Counted from the stretch's first letter, positions 36,601 through 49,005 are shown. The stretch: 64,000 nt of DNA from Echinococcus granulosus (GCF_000524195.1 NW_020170407.1:60069-124068); one strand, 5' to 3'. Made by a program: numbers and translations. The notes: a model not told the origin generated them from the sequence alone.

Positions 36601-39600
36601 TTGTAACATAAAAGAATTTTAAATGACTACAAAAGCACTTTTTTTAGATCACTGCTTACCCGGCAGCCATCCCCAGTTCTGCTTCAGCGTGAACCACACA
36701 GCAGTCAAGTTTGCCGATGCTGTCTCGTTCTGCCAGGCCGCTGGAAAACACGTGGCCACCATTTTGGACGACAGCCAACAGGACTTTGTCCTCCGTGCTC
36801 TGCGACAAGTGGGTCCACTTATTTGGTACATGGCCAAACTCCCCAGTTGGATGGGCCCATAGCAACTTAGTCCTAATTCGTAGTAAAATATAGGAATGGG
36901 AGCTAGTTTTGCCATCTCGTTCAACAGCGCCAAAGCCTCAGTAGTCCTTTTGAATGTGCAATTCTTGGAACATGATTTGATTGACTAATTCCCTGAAGTT
37001 AGGCAGGTATTTGCTTAAATTGCATCCATTGTTGGGAAGAGGTTAAAGATTTCAAAGAACTTGAAAACGCTTAGTTGTAAAAACTGTTAATTCAGCTAAG
37101 AAGCATTATCAAAACTTATGCTAGAATTGCATTAAAATGGAAGGAATGCGGTCTGCTTGCCAACTGAGCACTGTGGGCGGAACATGTTCTAAAGGTACAA
37201 ATTCCTTTTCGTTGGTTTTTGTGCTTCACTTGGGTCAGGGTTATTTATGCGGTTTGAAAGGTCAAAGTGGTTGTACTTGCGTGACAAATTGAACGTTCAC
37301 TTGGCATCAAGTCGGCTGCTACCAAGACTTTGGAAGACAGAAAAAGAATTTCAGAACTTTTTTGTGGGGCAGCTTAGCATGTCATTGTTTCATGGAATGA
37401 ATGCAGTTGCAGTGGAATAGACCGATGAATGCGCTAGGTATATCCATCCAGGCCTCATTCACTCTTCTCAGTTGCATGTTTTGCCGTTGCAATTTTGTAT
37501 GCAATCAAGCGTTTCAAATAATTTGATAAAATCACGAAGTTGAACGGACAAATTCCGTGGTGCAACTTGCAGCATCAGCGAACGAAGCGTTTGTTGAGGC
37601 GTAATTGTGGCTAATTAGCACACACACACACACACGTAGTGAATGATTTGCGTGATAAATTGCCTCTCGTTTTGGTTGCCTATCCTAACAAATCGTTTAA
37701 CCGCCCCCTCCTATAGCTTGCTTCCCTTGAACTGGGACGCAACACCATCCAGAGATATTGGATTGGTCTACTTCGATCCCGTGGAACACTCCACTGGGTT
37801 TCAGGCTACCCTGCTGTGCCAAATGTCTACTGGAAGAGGGGCGCCGAGGATTCCAAAGAAATTTGCGTCTACGTGGATGTTGGTGAGTTTTCTGCAGTTT
37901 TTGAGCGTCTCTTGTTTCCCCTTTCCCTTTTAGATCTTGGTAACATGTTGAGTTGGGGAACTGCAAATTGTGAAGAAGTGAACCCATTTTTGTGTTCAAA
38001 CACGCCTCCTCTACCACCACTTTTACCGTCCCCGAAACGTCCCCCCATCGTTCCGTTGAAAACTTCGTGTCCTTTGGGCTTTCTCTATGTCAATGGCAAG
38101 TGCTACAAGGTGTGTGTAGTAATCCCATGGCCGAACAGCTACCGATTATTTATAAGTAAAAATAATTATTTATTTTGTTTACCTAGGTGGAAGGCGATAG
38201 TCGGAATAACTTCACATTCGCCGAGGCGATTGCTAAGTGTTCACGCAGTGGGGGTCATCTTGCCACCATTTCGTCGATGTATGAGCAAGGTGAGCCATTG
38301 CTCTCGCATTGCATTTGGTCAGGAAGATTGCCATCCACTAAATGCCTCTCTCCATAGACATTATCTCCGTTCTGTTGGCCGAGCGCAGTTTTCCCTTCTG
38401 GATTGGTTTGAACACCACTACAGAGGGTCGCAAATGGGCGAATGGAGCCTCAATTACTTACACCAATTGGATGGAGGAGTATCCAAAGTGGTTAAACCCG
38501 GTAAGTTTATTTGTCTTACGTTAGTCAACCGAATTGGGGCACACCATTATTTACAATCTCTTACTGCTATGTAGCGAAACCCCTTGTGTACGTATGTACA
38601 TAATCAACCAACCCGTACTGATGGTCAATGGGCAGAGACTGCTTGTAACACAAAAATGGGTTTCATCTGCGAAACAAGTGAGTGCCCTTAGGGCATGGTT
38701 GACTTTTGTTGCCTATTTGCTGTGTAGGTTGAAAATTCTCTGCGATCACATGATGCCCTCAGGCACGACACATCGAATGTCCTCATAGTTTGGCGCACCA
38801 TTGAAGATGGCTGTGAATATAATACATTAGTTAAAGTACAGTGGGAGAAGTATTAGGCATTGTGTGTTTTTATTTTATTTTTCCCTTTTCCTTTTTTCCT
38901 CTCCATGCTGAGCTTACTTTTCCTCACTGCCATCGCTGGTCTGTAAGGCTGCCTAGTTAACTTTCTTGAAGCGTTGGAAACATGACAGATAGAATTGACG
39001 CGGCTCACCCTTTTTGGCGCCCAGTTCAATGGTCTGCCCTTATCGTGCGTTTGGGCCGGTGGAAATAAATTCCAGGCAGCAGCACAGTTTTTTTTTCATC
39101 CGTAAGTAATAATACTAATATGACGGATTCAGGTGGCACCTGACGATCAACCGACTGGAGCCACAACTACGAGGAGTGGGGAGCGCACCCCAAAACTGGT
39201 TTGCGAGAACGGAGGACATTGTCGAAGAGCTGATCAGGGGTATAGGATCTGTTCATGATGTTCTGATTTTGTTATGAATTGATCTTTATGTCTGGACCTG
39301 AATCCTGCGTACATATTTTTTTGTCAACTCGTGTGAGTATGTATGCGTAACCTGCAGCTAACTGCCGGCGACTGCAGATGAAAATTAGCAATTTGAACCG
39401 GTTGCTGACTCATAACTTTGAATTTGATCACCCACATGAATGGTTTATGTTTCCAACGTACGTCAGGATTTGTTACTCACTTGCAGGACTAGTTTTAGGC
39501 ATTTGTATCCCACACTGAAAAGTGGTAGTTGCTACTAGTATGTTGCCTGAAAGTGCTGTTTCGTGCTTTCGTAGTAGCATCAGGTGTTTCCAAATTAGAA

Positions 39601-42600
39601 GCTGGGCCTTCCAAGCTTGTTTACCTCCTTTCCAGAAGTATCGAAGCTTTTCGTTTAAATCGTCTAGCTTTTGGTAAAGGTTTTGTATGTGGTGGTTGAA
39701 CAAAAGCAATGCCAAAAAATTAATTTAAGAAAATGGAAAGTGAGGAGGGGTACCGCCCAATACCCATTCCAGCTCTGTTTTTCCCTGGCTGATGCTTATC
39801 ACCCATGCTTGGCACCGGACAATCGTGTCATAACCTGCGAACTAAGCGGCTTGGAAACGAGGCTAATATGGCAACGGAGGTGAGACCCACCGTTGCGAAA
39901 GTGGACCCCTCGACAAACTTGTGTCGCGTCTGGAAGGAATGGTATGCTGTAATGGTGACTACGTCTGTAGTTGCCTAATTTTTACTACCGAAGTACCGGA
40001 TCAACCCAATTTGTTGACTCCTACTGAGGCCTTTCGTAGTATTGTGTAATTTCCTCAAAAACCACTCTGATTTCCCCTATTGTCAAGAGTAGCCTACTTG
40101 TATTATCTTCGAGGTGTTATCCCTTCTGATGCCTGGTCTTTACGACTTTTGTTGTTTTTCTTTGAACTTTTAATCCTTGGCACTGCTCTGCTCCACTTAC
40201 GCATTTCCTGGCACGGTTATAGTCCTCTAAAATGCACACTTATCAAACCCCCTTTTTTAAAAATTAACCCTCTTGATCTGTGTCTATGCTAGGAGTTTTT
40301 AGAATTGCAGAAAAGGTTTCTCATTGCGATACAGTAGAATTTTCTACTCTGTACGCTTTTTGGTCTCATTTCAAGTTCCCACCTCTCTTACTGGTTGTTT
40401 AGTAGCTCGTTGGACCACACCCTATTTGTGTGTGTGTGTGTGTGCTACTACTCCCACTAGCCCTCAGGGTGATTAAAGACATATGAGCGTGTCGGTACCA
40501 CTGCATGGGTACTTGAAGTCTCCAGTAGCCCGTACGAATGCTCAAGACCCTCGGTCTATCATGTGCCTGCACACGTACGCGTCCAGCGGGTCAGGTGTGT
40601 CCCCCCAGGTCCCCCTATTAGGGGCACAACAACGGTTCACAACAAATTAAAAACGCCATGCGATTTCAATGGTTTCACCTTAACGTTCGGTCCTCAACTC
40701 GATAGATTAGAATGCAGTCCTGTGTCAGGTGTAACTTGAAGATGAAACTATCTCTTCTTGAAAATTGGTAAATAGTCACAGTTTGGCGTTACATTGGATG
40801 TGGATGATTATCAGCCCTGAGCTCACAATGGAACTACGGCCCATTTTCGGTAGATGTTATCGGCCGGAAGATCTGAAAGTACTTGCAATGGAAATCTCTT
40901 CGTTCGCCCAGTTTATTACCCAAGAAGTTGGTTTCTTTTGATACGAAATAAATCACGATCTTTTTATGTATTTTTTGGTTTCGTCGATTTAATTTTTGCA
41001 ATTAATCTCAACCACCTGTGCATATCTTCGAAATCCACACGCATTCGGCTTCTTTATTCCCTCGTTCTTTTTCTTCAGGGGCTGATAATTTGCAAATCTC
41101 CTTCCCCAATAACGCCGTTAAATTCGACATTATCTACCCACATCCTCCAACTGCTACATATTTTCCAGTCTTTTATTTATTGTTCAAAGGCTGTTCAACT
41201 AGATTAAGTCATGATAGCTGATACATGGGTAATGTGAATGTGCCTTATTTTGAACTGTCCCACTTCCACAGGACCCACAGAGGTGCAGATGCAACAAATG
41301 TTCACTCCACGCCTCTTCAGTCAGGATGACTGTGCCTCAGGTTTCCTGCACTACCGAGGTGCCTGCTACATGCTCCTCCGTCCCTCCTCCTCCCTTCCTG
41401 GTCGAAGTGCCAGCCAACTCTACGACGACGTCAGCGCCGCCTGTGCGGCTACCTCCCCCATCCCCTTGGACTGTGAAAAGGCGCGCGGTCTCGCTGGTTG
41501 TCCGGTCACCATAACACCTCACTCTCACACCGAGGCAGCTTTCATGCGCCTCCTTATCGGCGAAGTCGCAGATGGCAACTACGTGACTGAGGTCTGGACG
41601 GGCCTTAAAATCCTCTCCAACAGCAGTCTTGTGAGTAATATGACACTGGTATCGACGAACAGGCCATTCATTCATTCAGTCATCCAGTAACCTCTGAATT
41701 CACCATTGCTTCCTTTTGCAGGACATCACTCAAACCGAGGACCGAGTACCGCTGGGCTCGCTTGACATTGATTTCGGTCATCTGAACAATGCTGCTGGCG
41801 CCGGTTACACCTGCTTCTCTCTTCGCAGGGATCACACGTTTTTGAGCTCTCGACATTGCTCCCTCCCTGCACCGGCTATTTGCGGCTACTATCATGGTAA
41901 TGCTATGGAATTCGGCCGATTAACTAATTTTTCTTGGTAGATACGCACCCTCTGCACCCCCATCTAACCAATGCGGATGACTTTGCCTGTCCGACTGTCA
42001 CTGAACGCGTGGGAAGGAGCTGTTTCTACCGTGTGGACCCGACCATGAAGATGAGTTGGGTCGAGGCGGAGGAGTACTGTATGATCGCTGGCCACGAAAT
42101 GAATGCGGCTGCGGATGGGAGCGTTGTTGGCCATCTTCCTTCTGTTCATGACCCATTCACACTTCGCTTTATTGGACAACTGAATGGCAATGGACTCGTC
42201 TGGCTTGGACTCACTTCAACGCGTAAGTGTTGACCTAGATGCTTTCTGCTGGCAAAGAGCTATCCCTTTGTTTTTCATTGTCACTCTCGGCTCCTCTGTA
42301 GTGAAAGCGCTAAATCCGAAGACGTCGCAAGTAGGAAAGTCGCATTTTTTTGGCAGAGGGCAAATCATATGGTTTCTCATGTTTCAAGCTATGGCCTGTT
42401 TTCGATGCCAAGATAAATGAGCTTATGAAGTATTACCTAAGTCAAGCACATTCTAGTAATATGAAGTCCGAGTTTTCCACCCCAGATGTTATTAGGGATT
42501 CGAGTGTGAAGGGACTGGGTCTGTTACCACAGTCCCGTACCACCACGTTGAAGGCAAAGTTGTGGAGAATCGGAAGATCCGGATTCTCCTTTTTTTCGAT

Positions 42601-45600
42601 TGCCTGGTGGCTTGAAACCGTTCACGAATTTGATTAATTTGTATCACGACGGGATTCTTATTCCGTCACCTGTCGTTGCGGTGGTGTTTATCCGCGGTAA
42701 AAGCTGCGGACAAACTTCAAGTCTCTATTGCATTTGCTTTTTCGAAAACTTCTCTTGCTCTCTTTAAACGCTCCAAGGCTTAGCCAGGTTTGTCGGTGTA
42801 GCTGAGAATTTCCATGACGATCTTCTTTACTTTGAGACAGAAATTGTTCAAGAGGAGACCCCGTTGGTAGAATCGACGTGACAAACCATCTCTGGGTTGC
42901 ATCTTTGCTGGGCCGTAGTGCGAGCTGCTTCTGTTATAAATTGGGTTGCCAGTTTTATGTCTTGGATTTTGCTATAACCGAGATTCTGGATCCTGTCGAG
43001 GTCCCCAACCAGACAAGTGACAGATAAAGACTTCAGAGCCCATCTTCTTATTGTTTGATGCAATGAGTACGCAAGGGAAGCAAGATCAGCGTGTACGTGC
43101 CTGGTGGCTGTTAAACAGATACTGACGGAAAACGCGTCTGCCTCTAAGTTGCGTCTCAAGTATTTACCAAGAAAGTTCGAGTACAATCCTGCCGGCTATG
43201 AGCCAATCAAACAGCGGTGGACGAGGGCGCGACTGTGGTATGTTTGGGAAACAGGAACGTAACTCCGGGGTTGCAGGCATCCCTGACAGCTTCACATTGT
43301 CATCAGCGCTGGTTGAAAGCAAAAAGTTGTCTTTGTGGCCAGCAATTGTAGGATTTTCTGTTCCACAAATATTTCTGGGCGATTGTGTTCTGTTCACCCG
43401 TACCTGTACCTCACCTGTTGTTATGAACTGCCAGTGTGTATTTGGGCAACGCGAATTCCCAACTAGAAGACTCGAGGTTTCAGTACAGACTTCTTCGCTG
43501 ATGGTTATCTGGGTGAAATTAAGCTACGACGTATGTGCACGTCTCTGCTGTACTGAAGCACTGGCACTTTTACATTCGTTCGAATGGTCATGACCTTGCT
43601 ATGACGTTTAAAGTTTTTCTTGACATGCTGTTGACACATTGGGAGAAACTCAATCAGGGATGCAAATCAGGAAATCACACAATTCTGCTACGCGGAAGGT
43701 GGTCTTGCGTTCCCCGGTCGTTCAGGATCAGCCATGGCTTCTGAGCGTGGACAATGCTGAGGAGCGTCTCCGTAACGTTGGCACCGGTCAAGCAGGTGTA
43801 TTGCTGCTGAGTGATAGAATTTATCATCGCCCTCAAACGATATGCTTGACGTATTCGGTGGATGCTTGCGTTTGTATGCCTTGGTGGACAAGACTTTTAT
43901 TTGATCATCACTTGCTTTTCTACGCATACCCTCTGGCACTGTTTTCTACCACCTCAAAGACTTGAAGCGCGGGCTGAACTCGCCCAGACTGGAGGGCTGT
44001 CTACTTTTACCAGTAGTGATGGAATAGACTTGTTATTTGCTGCTGTATTTCGTTACACCGCCGTTGTTACAGACTGAAAACTCGATCTGTCTTGAATGCT
44101 CATCACAGGTGCGATCATTCTTATCCACAACAGTAGCTTATGACGTTCTTTTTCGTGTTTCTATAGAGGAGCTACAAGGCAGCACCAATGGTTCGTGGAT
44201 TGACTCCCAGTTCCAATGGTCTGACGGCAGTCCTGTTGACTATCTCGTTTTCGATCCTACTACCAAAAAGAATTACAATCGGGCAGCGTTAATAGGAAAC
44301 CTGAAGACCTGCGTTGCTCTGGATCCCCAATCCGGTTACTGGGTGAAGGTTGACTGTTTTAAACGTCTCGCGTTTACCTGCCAATTCCCCATCGAAGCCT
44401 TCCCCAAAACCCACCTTGTTAGCGGTAAGCCGGATTTCATAAGGTTTTTCAACTGTTCAACCTCTTCTTACTCTTCTAGGTAGCAAATATCTTCCCGCCG
44501 TGAAGCAGTGCCCTAGTAGCTTCAAAATCGAAACGGAGAATGCCTGCTACGTAGTTGTTAAAACACAACTTTCTGCAAAGAAAGCGCTCGCCTTCTGTGG
44601 CACTCTTCATCCTTATGCTAGTCTCGCCTCACTCCACTCGGAGAAGGAGGAACGTGATCTTGTGAGTCTGATTATTTGAAGTCCCATCCACCACACTTGC
44701 TTGACTGGCGGCCATCAGCAAAGCCTCCTACTCCGTTCTTGTATCGTTATTGCGGGAGGAGCCTTTCACATCTACTGCTATGAATGCCCTATTCACCTTT
44801 CAACCGATAACGAAGGGGGTCAATTTATTGAAATGTCACCATCCTTCTTTCAACAGTTAGCACGGCTGGTTGACCAGCATCTGGAGAAGGCATATTGGTT
44901 TGGGCTATCACAGTCGGATCTACAGTACGCCTGGGCTGATTCCAGTGTCGTGGATCACATTTCCAAAACTGGGGTGACCGTGGAATCTTCGCACTTTTGG
45001 CATTTTCAGGACTGCTTTACTTTCAATCCGCTACGCAATGGCCCCAATGCATCTTTGAGTGAGTTCTTACCCTTCTTGTTTTCCACTTCATGTACGTTAT
45101 TGACTGCTAGCAATTTCGTGGATTGCAAATAACGGCTTCCATTTGTACTGGTTAGAATTATACGAAATGCATTTGCGTCTGAATGCATGAATTCCGCACC
45201 ATGGTGAGTCACAAAGCACCACTTTCATTGAACGGGTTTAAGTGGTTGATAAAATGATCTGTGATAACCCCAGTAGTTCATCCAAGCCCGAAAATTGGGT
45301 ATCCTTGCATATCATGAGGCTTCAAGACCAAGCGGGAGATTTGGGAGAGGAATGAAACGGAGGATAATTGCCGATGTGAACTTATTTTAAACATCAGTTC
45401 ATTCTCCTAGTACTTTCTTGTCTCCTTTCTCGTTCACAGCCGCGGCGTGGTACGAGACGAACTGTTCCGCAGAGCGACCCTTCATATGTCAGGTCTATCG
45501 CGGTGTCCACGGCCCACCCTCTTTGGAACCGGCTCATCCCCCTCGTTCCGACTTGCCGCCTTTACAGTGCCCCCAGGGCTACAGGCAGCACGAGGATCGG

Positions 45601-48600
45601 TGTTTCAGGGTCAGCCCGGCTGATGCCTTTTCCCCTTTCTACTTCATGCCTGTTTACCCGTCTCGCCATGATTAGCTTAATCTCATATTCGTGACGTTAA
45701 TGCTTGATTAGCCTTTTGGCAATAGTTTTGTGAAAGACCGGTCTTGTGTGGGTTGTTATTCACTCGCCTCTGATGCTCTCGTAATTTTTCCCAGGGGTTC
45801 CCTTACCTTACCTCTTTTGTCTTCTGTTTCTCACTTTGCTTCCAGTTCTTCCCAACACTTTTGTCATTCGACGATGCCGAGGGCGTCTGTAGAAAGGCGG
45901 TGGAGGGCACGGGTTTCATGGGTTTCCTTGCCAGGATCTCAAATTCTCGCGAGCAGGGTATGGTGTGCTCTTGTCGTGGTCTAAAGTTGTTCCTCTTTCA
46001 TTCAAAACGACAGACTTTTTGAGTTTAATCGAGCACGAGTAGAATCCCAAATGCGGTATCCCCCCCCCCCCCACTTGGTCATTTCAGAACCTCTTGAGTA
46101 CTTAGGGTTTGCTGGTGAATTTGTTGTAGAATCAGGCTTTTTTTCGTGCAGACTTCGTGGCAGGTCTTTTTGCTGCTGAGGCGCCACGACAGCCAAGCAT
46201 GGCATGGATTGGATTGCGACAGGGTGAAAAACGGTGGACTGATGGCACGGAGGTGACCTTTTTCCGAGGGAGTCTCGACTTCCCTGTTCCCGTGCCTCGC
46301 GATGAGGAGTCCATGGTGAGTGGTCTTTTAAAAGGTGCTAGTAGGTCGTATCCGAGGGTTAACTACTTCTGTTTATCGCGCTTGCCTCTCCATTTCGGTG
46401 CGAAGGTTGTCCCTAACTGCGAAAAACGCATACGTGCCGGAGGCGTGGACAAATCTCCAACGAAAGGGGTTTTTTCCCAACTTAGAAGCATCGATGGGTG
46501 GGTTGAAAGCCCTGACTTTTTGCCACACTGATGGGAGGGAGACAGATTGTACTGGACATCCACGTGAAGTGGAGAAAGAGCCTTGGAATGCAGCCGCTGG
46601 AACTATTGGTAAAAAAAAGCACTAAGTCCCCTGGGTCCTGACTCGTGTCCATCGAAGTGAATGCTTTTGGAACTGCCGGTGTTCCTCACAAATTTTTCTG
46701 CATCACTTTTTGCAGTGCACACTGTTGCTCTATTCTTCCAACGTTCACTTTTACGGCCTCTGGTCACGTTCGGTGTGTTCCATCAGCGATCAGATGTACT
46801 TCGTCTGCCAAGCTGTCCCCATCTCTCCTACTGCCGTCACCGTAGACAACACAGCCAAGGCGAATACCATGGAGTCGACGGCTCTAACCTGTGCCGACGG
46901 GTACACCTTGGGCTTCTTCAACCGTACTGCACTGGCGCTTGGTGAATCTCTGTCGCCACCGCACTGCCTACAACTTGTCAGCACGACACCGATGACGTGG
47001 CAGGTTGTTAAACATTGCTTGTCTAACGTTTAACATTGCAAGCCGTATTTAGTTGGCCTTGAGTCACTTATCTATGGTTGTTTGTGTACGAAATCAACGA
47101 AGTTAACTCTAAGATATTATTTCGATAAAAATTGGAGCCGTGCGCGTCCATCTTCATGCTAAACTAAACAGAAACTTTGTTGTTTGCTTTACTGGTAGGA
47201 TGCGAGGAGCCTGTGCAAGGAACAGTCAGCTAGCCTGCCCTCGATTGACACGCTGGCGGATCTGAGTTTCTTCCGAGCCTGGCTGCAAACACCGCGCTCT
47301 CTCGGTGGTGCTGGTTTCCCCTCTAACGCAGCTGTTTGGCTCGATCTCCGTGTACCCGCCTGCCCGCAGTGCTACTCGGTGTGTTTGCTCACCTAGTCAT
47401 TCGAAGGATGGTGGAGGAGGTTGTAGATTGGATATCCCCTTGATTATCACCTCCTCCCCCTCCTCCATTAACTTGGTCACGCTAGGTGAATTTTGGTAGT
47501 CCTTTATTTCTAGTGGTCGGATGGCCAAATCGAGTTTTGGATGATTATCTACGATACGTGCAATATGAACCTCAAATGGGATCGGATTTATTTTCGCCTA
47601 GGTTATTTCGGAGAAGGTTTCGGCAGTTACTGTATTTAATCAACGTGACTTATTTCTTTAACTTGTGGTTTCCAGATAATTTCTTATTTCACTTATTCCC
47701 TTCTCTGTTATTGGTATTTGCTGTTTTCTTTGGAACCTGAATGACCATCGCGGATCTCAGACTAGCTCATTCGCTTTCGCCTTTCTCTCTTCCAGAATTG
47801 GCGTTGGCACGCAGGCGAGTGGGATGAGTCGCCAGTACGATTGACGGATTGGTTCAACGCGCCACCCGATCCGTCCGGATGCTACCTTTTCGGTGTTGCA
47901 CCACCTGCACGCAATTCCACTATCGCCTCCCACCTTCGTTCCATTCGACCGGCGATCTCCTGCACCAACATCAGCCTCCCCGTGGTATGTCAAAGGAACT
48001 TGCGCCTGCCCTCCAATAGCATCGGGTTCGCTGTGAATCGGTGTGTGCGAAACCCCACTCCGGAGCTCTCTAACGTTACCGCCTTCCACACAAACCACAG
48101 CGTCGCCATATCCGGTCGCGCTTGCATCAGGTTGGTCTATTAATAAATCTGTCCGATTGAGTACTTCATTAAGAAACTCCTTTCTGCTATCCAGCCGTCT
48201 TGAACCTATCCGCTCGTTATCACTTCGTTCATTCTGGATCCAACTTGTGACTCATTGACTGAGTTGTATGGAAACTACCTCCCCATCATATTCCATCCCA
48301 TCCACTGAACGATGGAGTCCAAGCAAATATTTTCGTTCACTCATTGTAGCCTTGCTTTACAGATGGGATTTGGTACAACACGACTTCAATCGCTCGGATG
48401 CGGTACTACCGCGAAACTGGCGCATCTTCACCGCAGAGATCGCGTATAGCGAGCACGCGAGCCCCTTCTGGGAGGAACACTGCGCTCACCTAGCCATACA
48501 AGATGCTGCAGGCAAGACGATCTACCGCTACGCTTGCTACACCTCCACGGATCCCGATAGCGGTCTAGAGGACTGTGACATGGACAGCTGCGTGACTAGT

Positions 48601-49005
48601 CTCATCCCCCTCGGTTGGATAATTTTCATCGCTCTGACCTGTCTTGCTCTGAGTGTGGGCATTACTTTGTGCGTGGTTCGAGTTTGGAATCGGCAACGCT
48701 TCTTCCTTCCCCGTGGTCGGTGGCTCTCTCCCATTAAAATGACGGCAAGTAGCTCCGTTTTTGGAGGTGCAGTGGCCGTTCATCGACAGCAATTTCAACA
48801 ACACGGAGTCCTCTACAGCAACGGGGATGGCGATCCTGCCGCCCCTTATGTACGAATGTTCGATAACCCTGCTTCCCTCCCTCCGCTGCACTCACTTGTG
48901 CCTTCGCTGACCTTCAAACACAATGTCTACCGACCACTGCATGATCAGAACCCCCTACTACTGGACGAGCCCGACAACGCGGATGAGTTCACGGGGCCTG
49001 TATGA
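27655..49005 (+). CDS. Large type I receptor with eleven C-type lectin domains (mannose-receptor-like architecture)
   Basis: A 2029-residue single-pass membrane protein from 28 exons: 27655-27882, 28213-28360, 28432-28583, 28685-28781, 31072-31220, 32245-32344, 32415-32764, 33669-34107, 34365-34589, 36648-36808, 37717-37882, 37934-38109, 38187-38289, 38358-38500, 38575-38677, 41272-41630, 41722-41896, 41941-42222, 44167-44424, 44480-44661, 44857-45058, 45440-45609, 45846-45957, 46152-46315, 46716-47003, 47199-47378, 47796-48130, 48363-49005 (6090 nt; every border GT-AG and phase-consistent). Order: signal peptide (1-20), CTLDs at about 24-142, 163-287, 312-458, 484-613, 632-759, 784-911, 934-1087, 1108-1257, 1282-1416, 1443-1579 and 1607-1769, a membrane-proximal stretch, TM 1896-1921, and a tail of about 108 residues with YVRM, YRPL and DQNPLL. 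Each CTLD shows the paired cysteines and a W-x-G-L type core (WIGL, WLGL, WVGL, WTGL). Unlike vertebrate mannose receptors there is no ricin-type or fibronectin II domain. Likely a surface or endocytic receptor; ligand unknown. Confidence 0.92.
28782..31071. other. Lectin-receptor intron 4 (2.3 kb)
   Basis: No coding exon fits the required phase. It holds a perfect hairpin with 8-bp arms and a 3-nt loop at 30000-30018 (AGCCGCCA...TGGCGGCT) and otherwise unremarkable sequence. Confidence 0.5.
31221..32244. other. Lectin-receptor intron 5, possible decayed antisense retroelement
   Basis: About 1 kb. On the minus strand there are open but broken stretches. One around 31550 reads LADDSI, loosely like the reverse-transcriptase A/YxDD box, and another around 31880-31980 reads MAIEWKGERS. 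No intact frame exists and the match is weak. Confidence 0.2.
34590..36647. other. Lectin-receptor intron 9 (2.1 kb)
   Basis: Separates the first and second four-domain cassettes. No exon or recognisable repeat was found. Confidence 0.5.
37619..37635. repeat. (CA)n dinucleotide microsatellite
   Basis: Eight CA units in lectin-receptor intron 10. Confidence 0.9.
38678..41271. other. Lectin-receptor intron 15 (2.6 kb)
   Basis: The largest intron of the receptor. It contains a (TG)n tract at 40427-40444 and no exon that fits the phase. Sequence around 39110-39190 and 40440-40640 looks like unique or old repeat DNA but has no match elsewhere in the window. Confidence 0.45.
42223..44166. other. 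Lectin-receptor intron 18 with antisense open stretches
   Basis: A 1.9-kb intron splitting CTLD8. The minus strand has three open stretches, 42848-43186 (112 codons), 43164-43397 (77) and 43688-43939 (83), more than in neighbouring introns. No domain was recognised. A degenerate retroelement in antisense is a reasonable guess. Confidence 0.3.
46060..46072. repeat. Poly-C tract
   Basis: Thirteen consecutive C in lectin-receptor intron 23, about 80 nt before exon 24. Confidence 0.9.
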
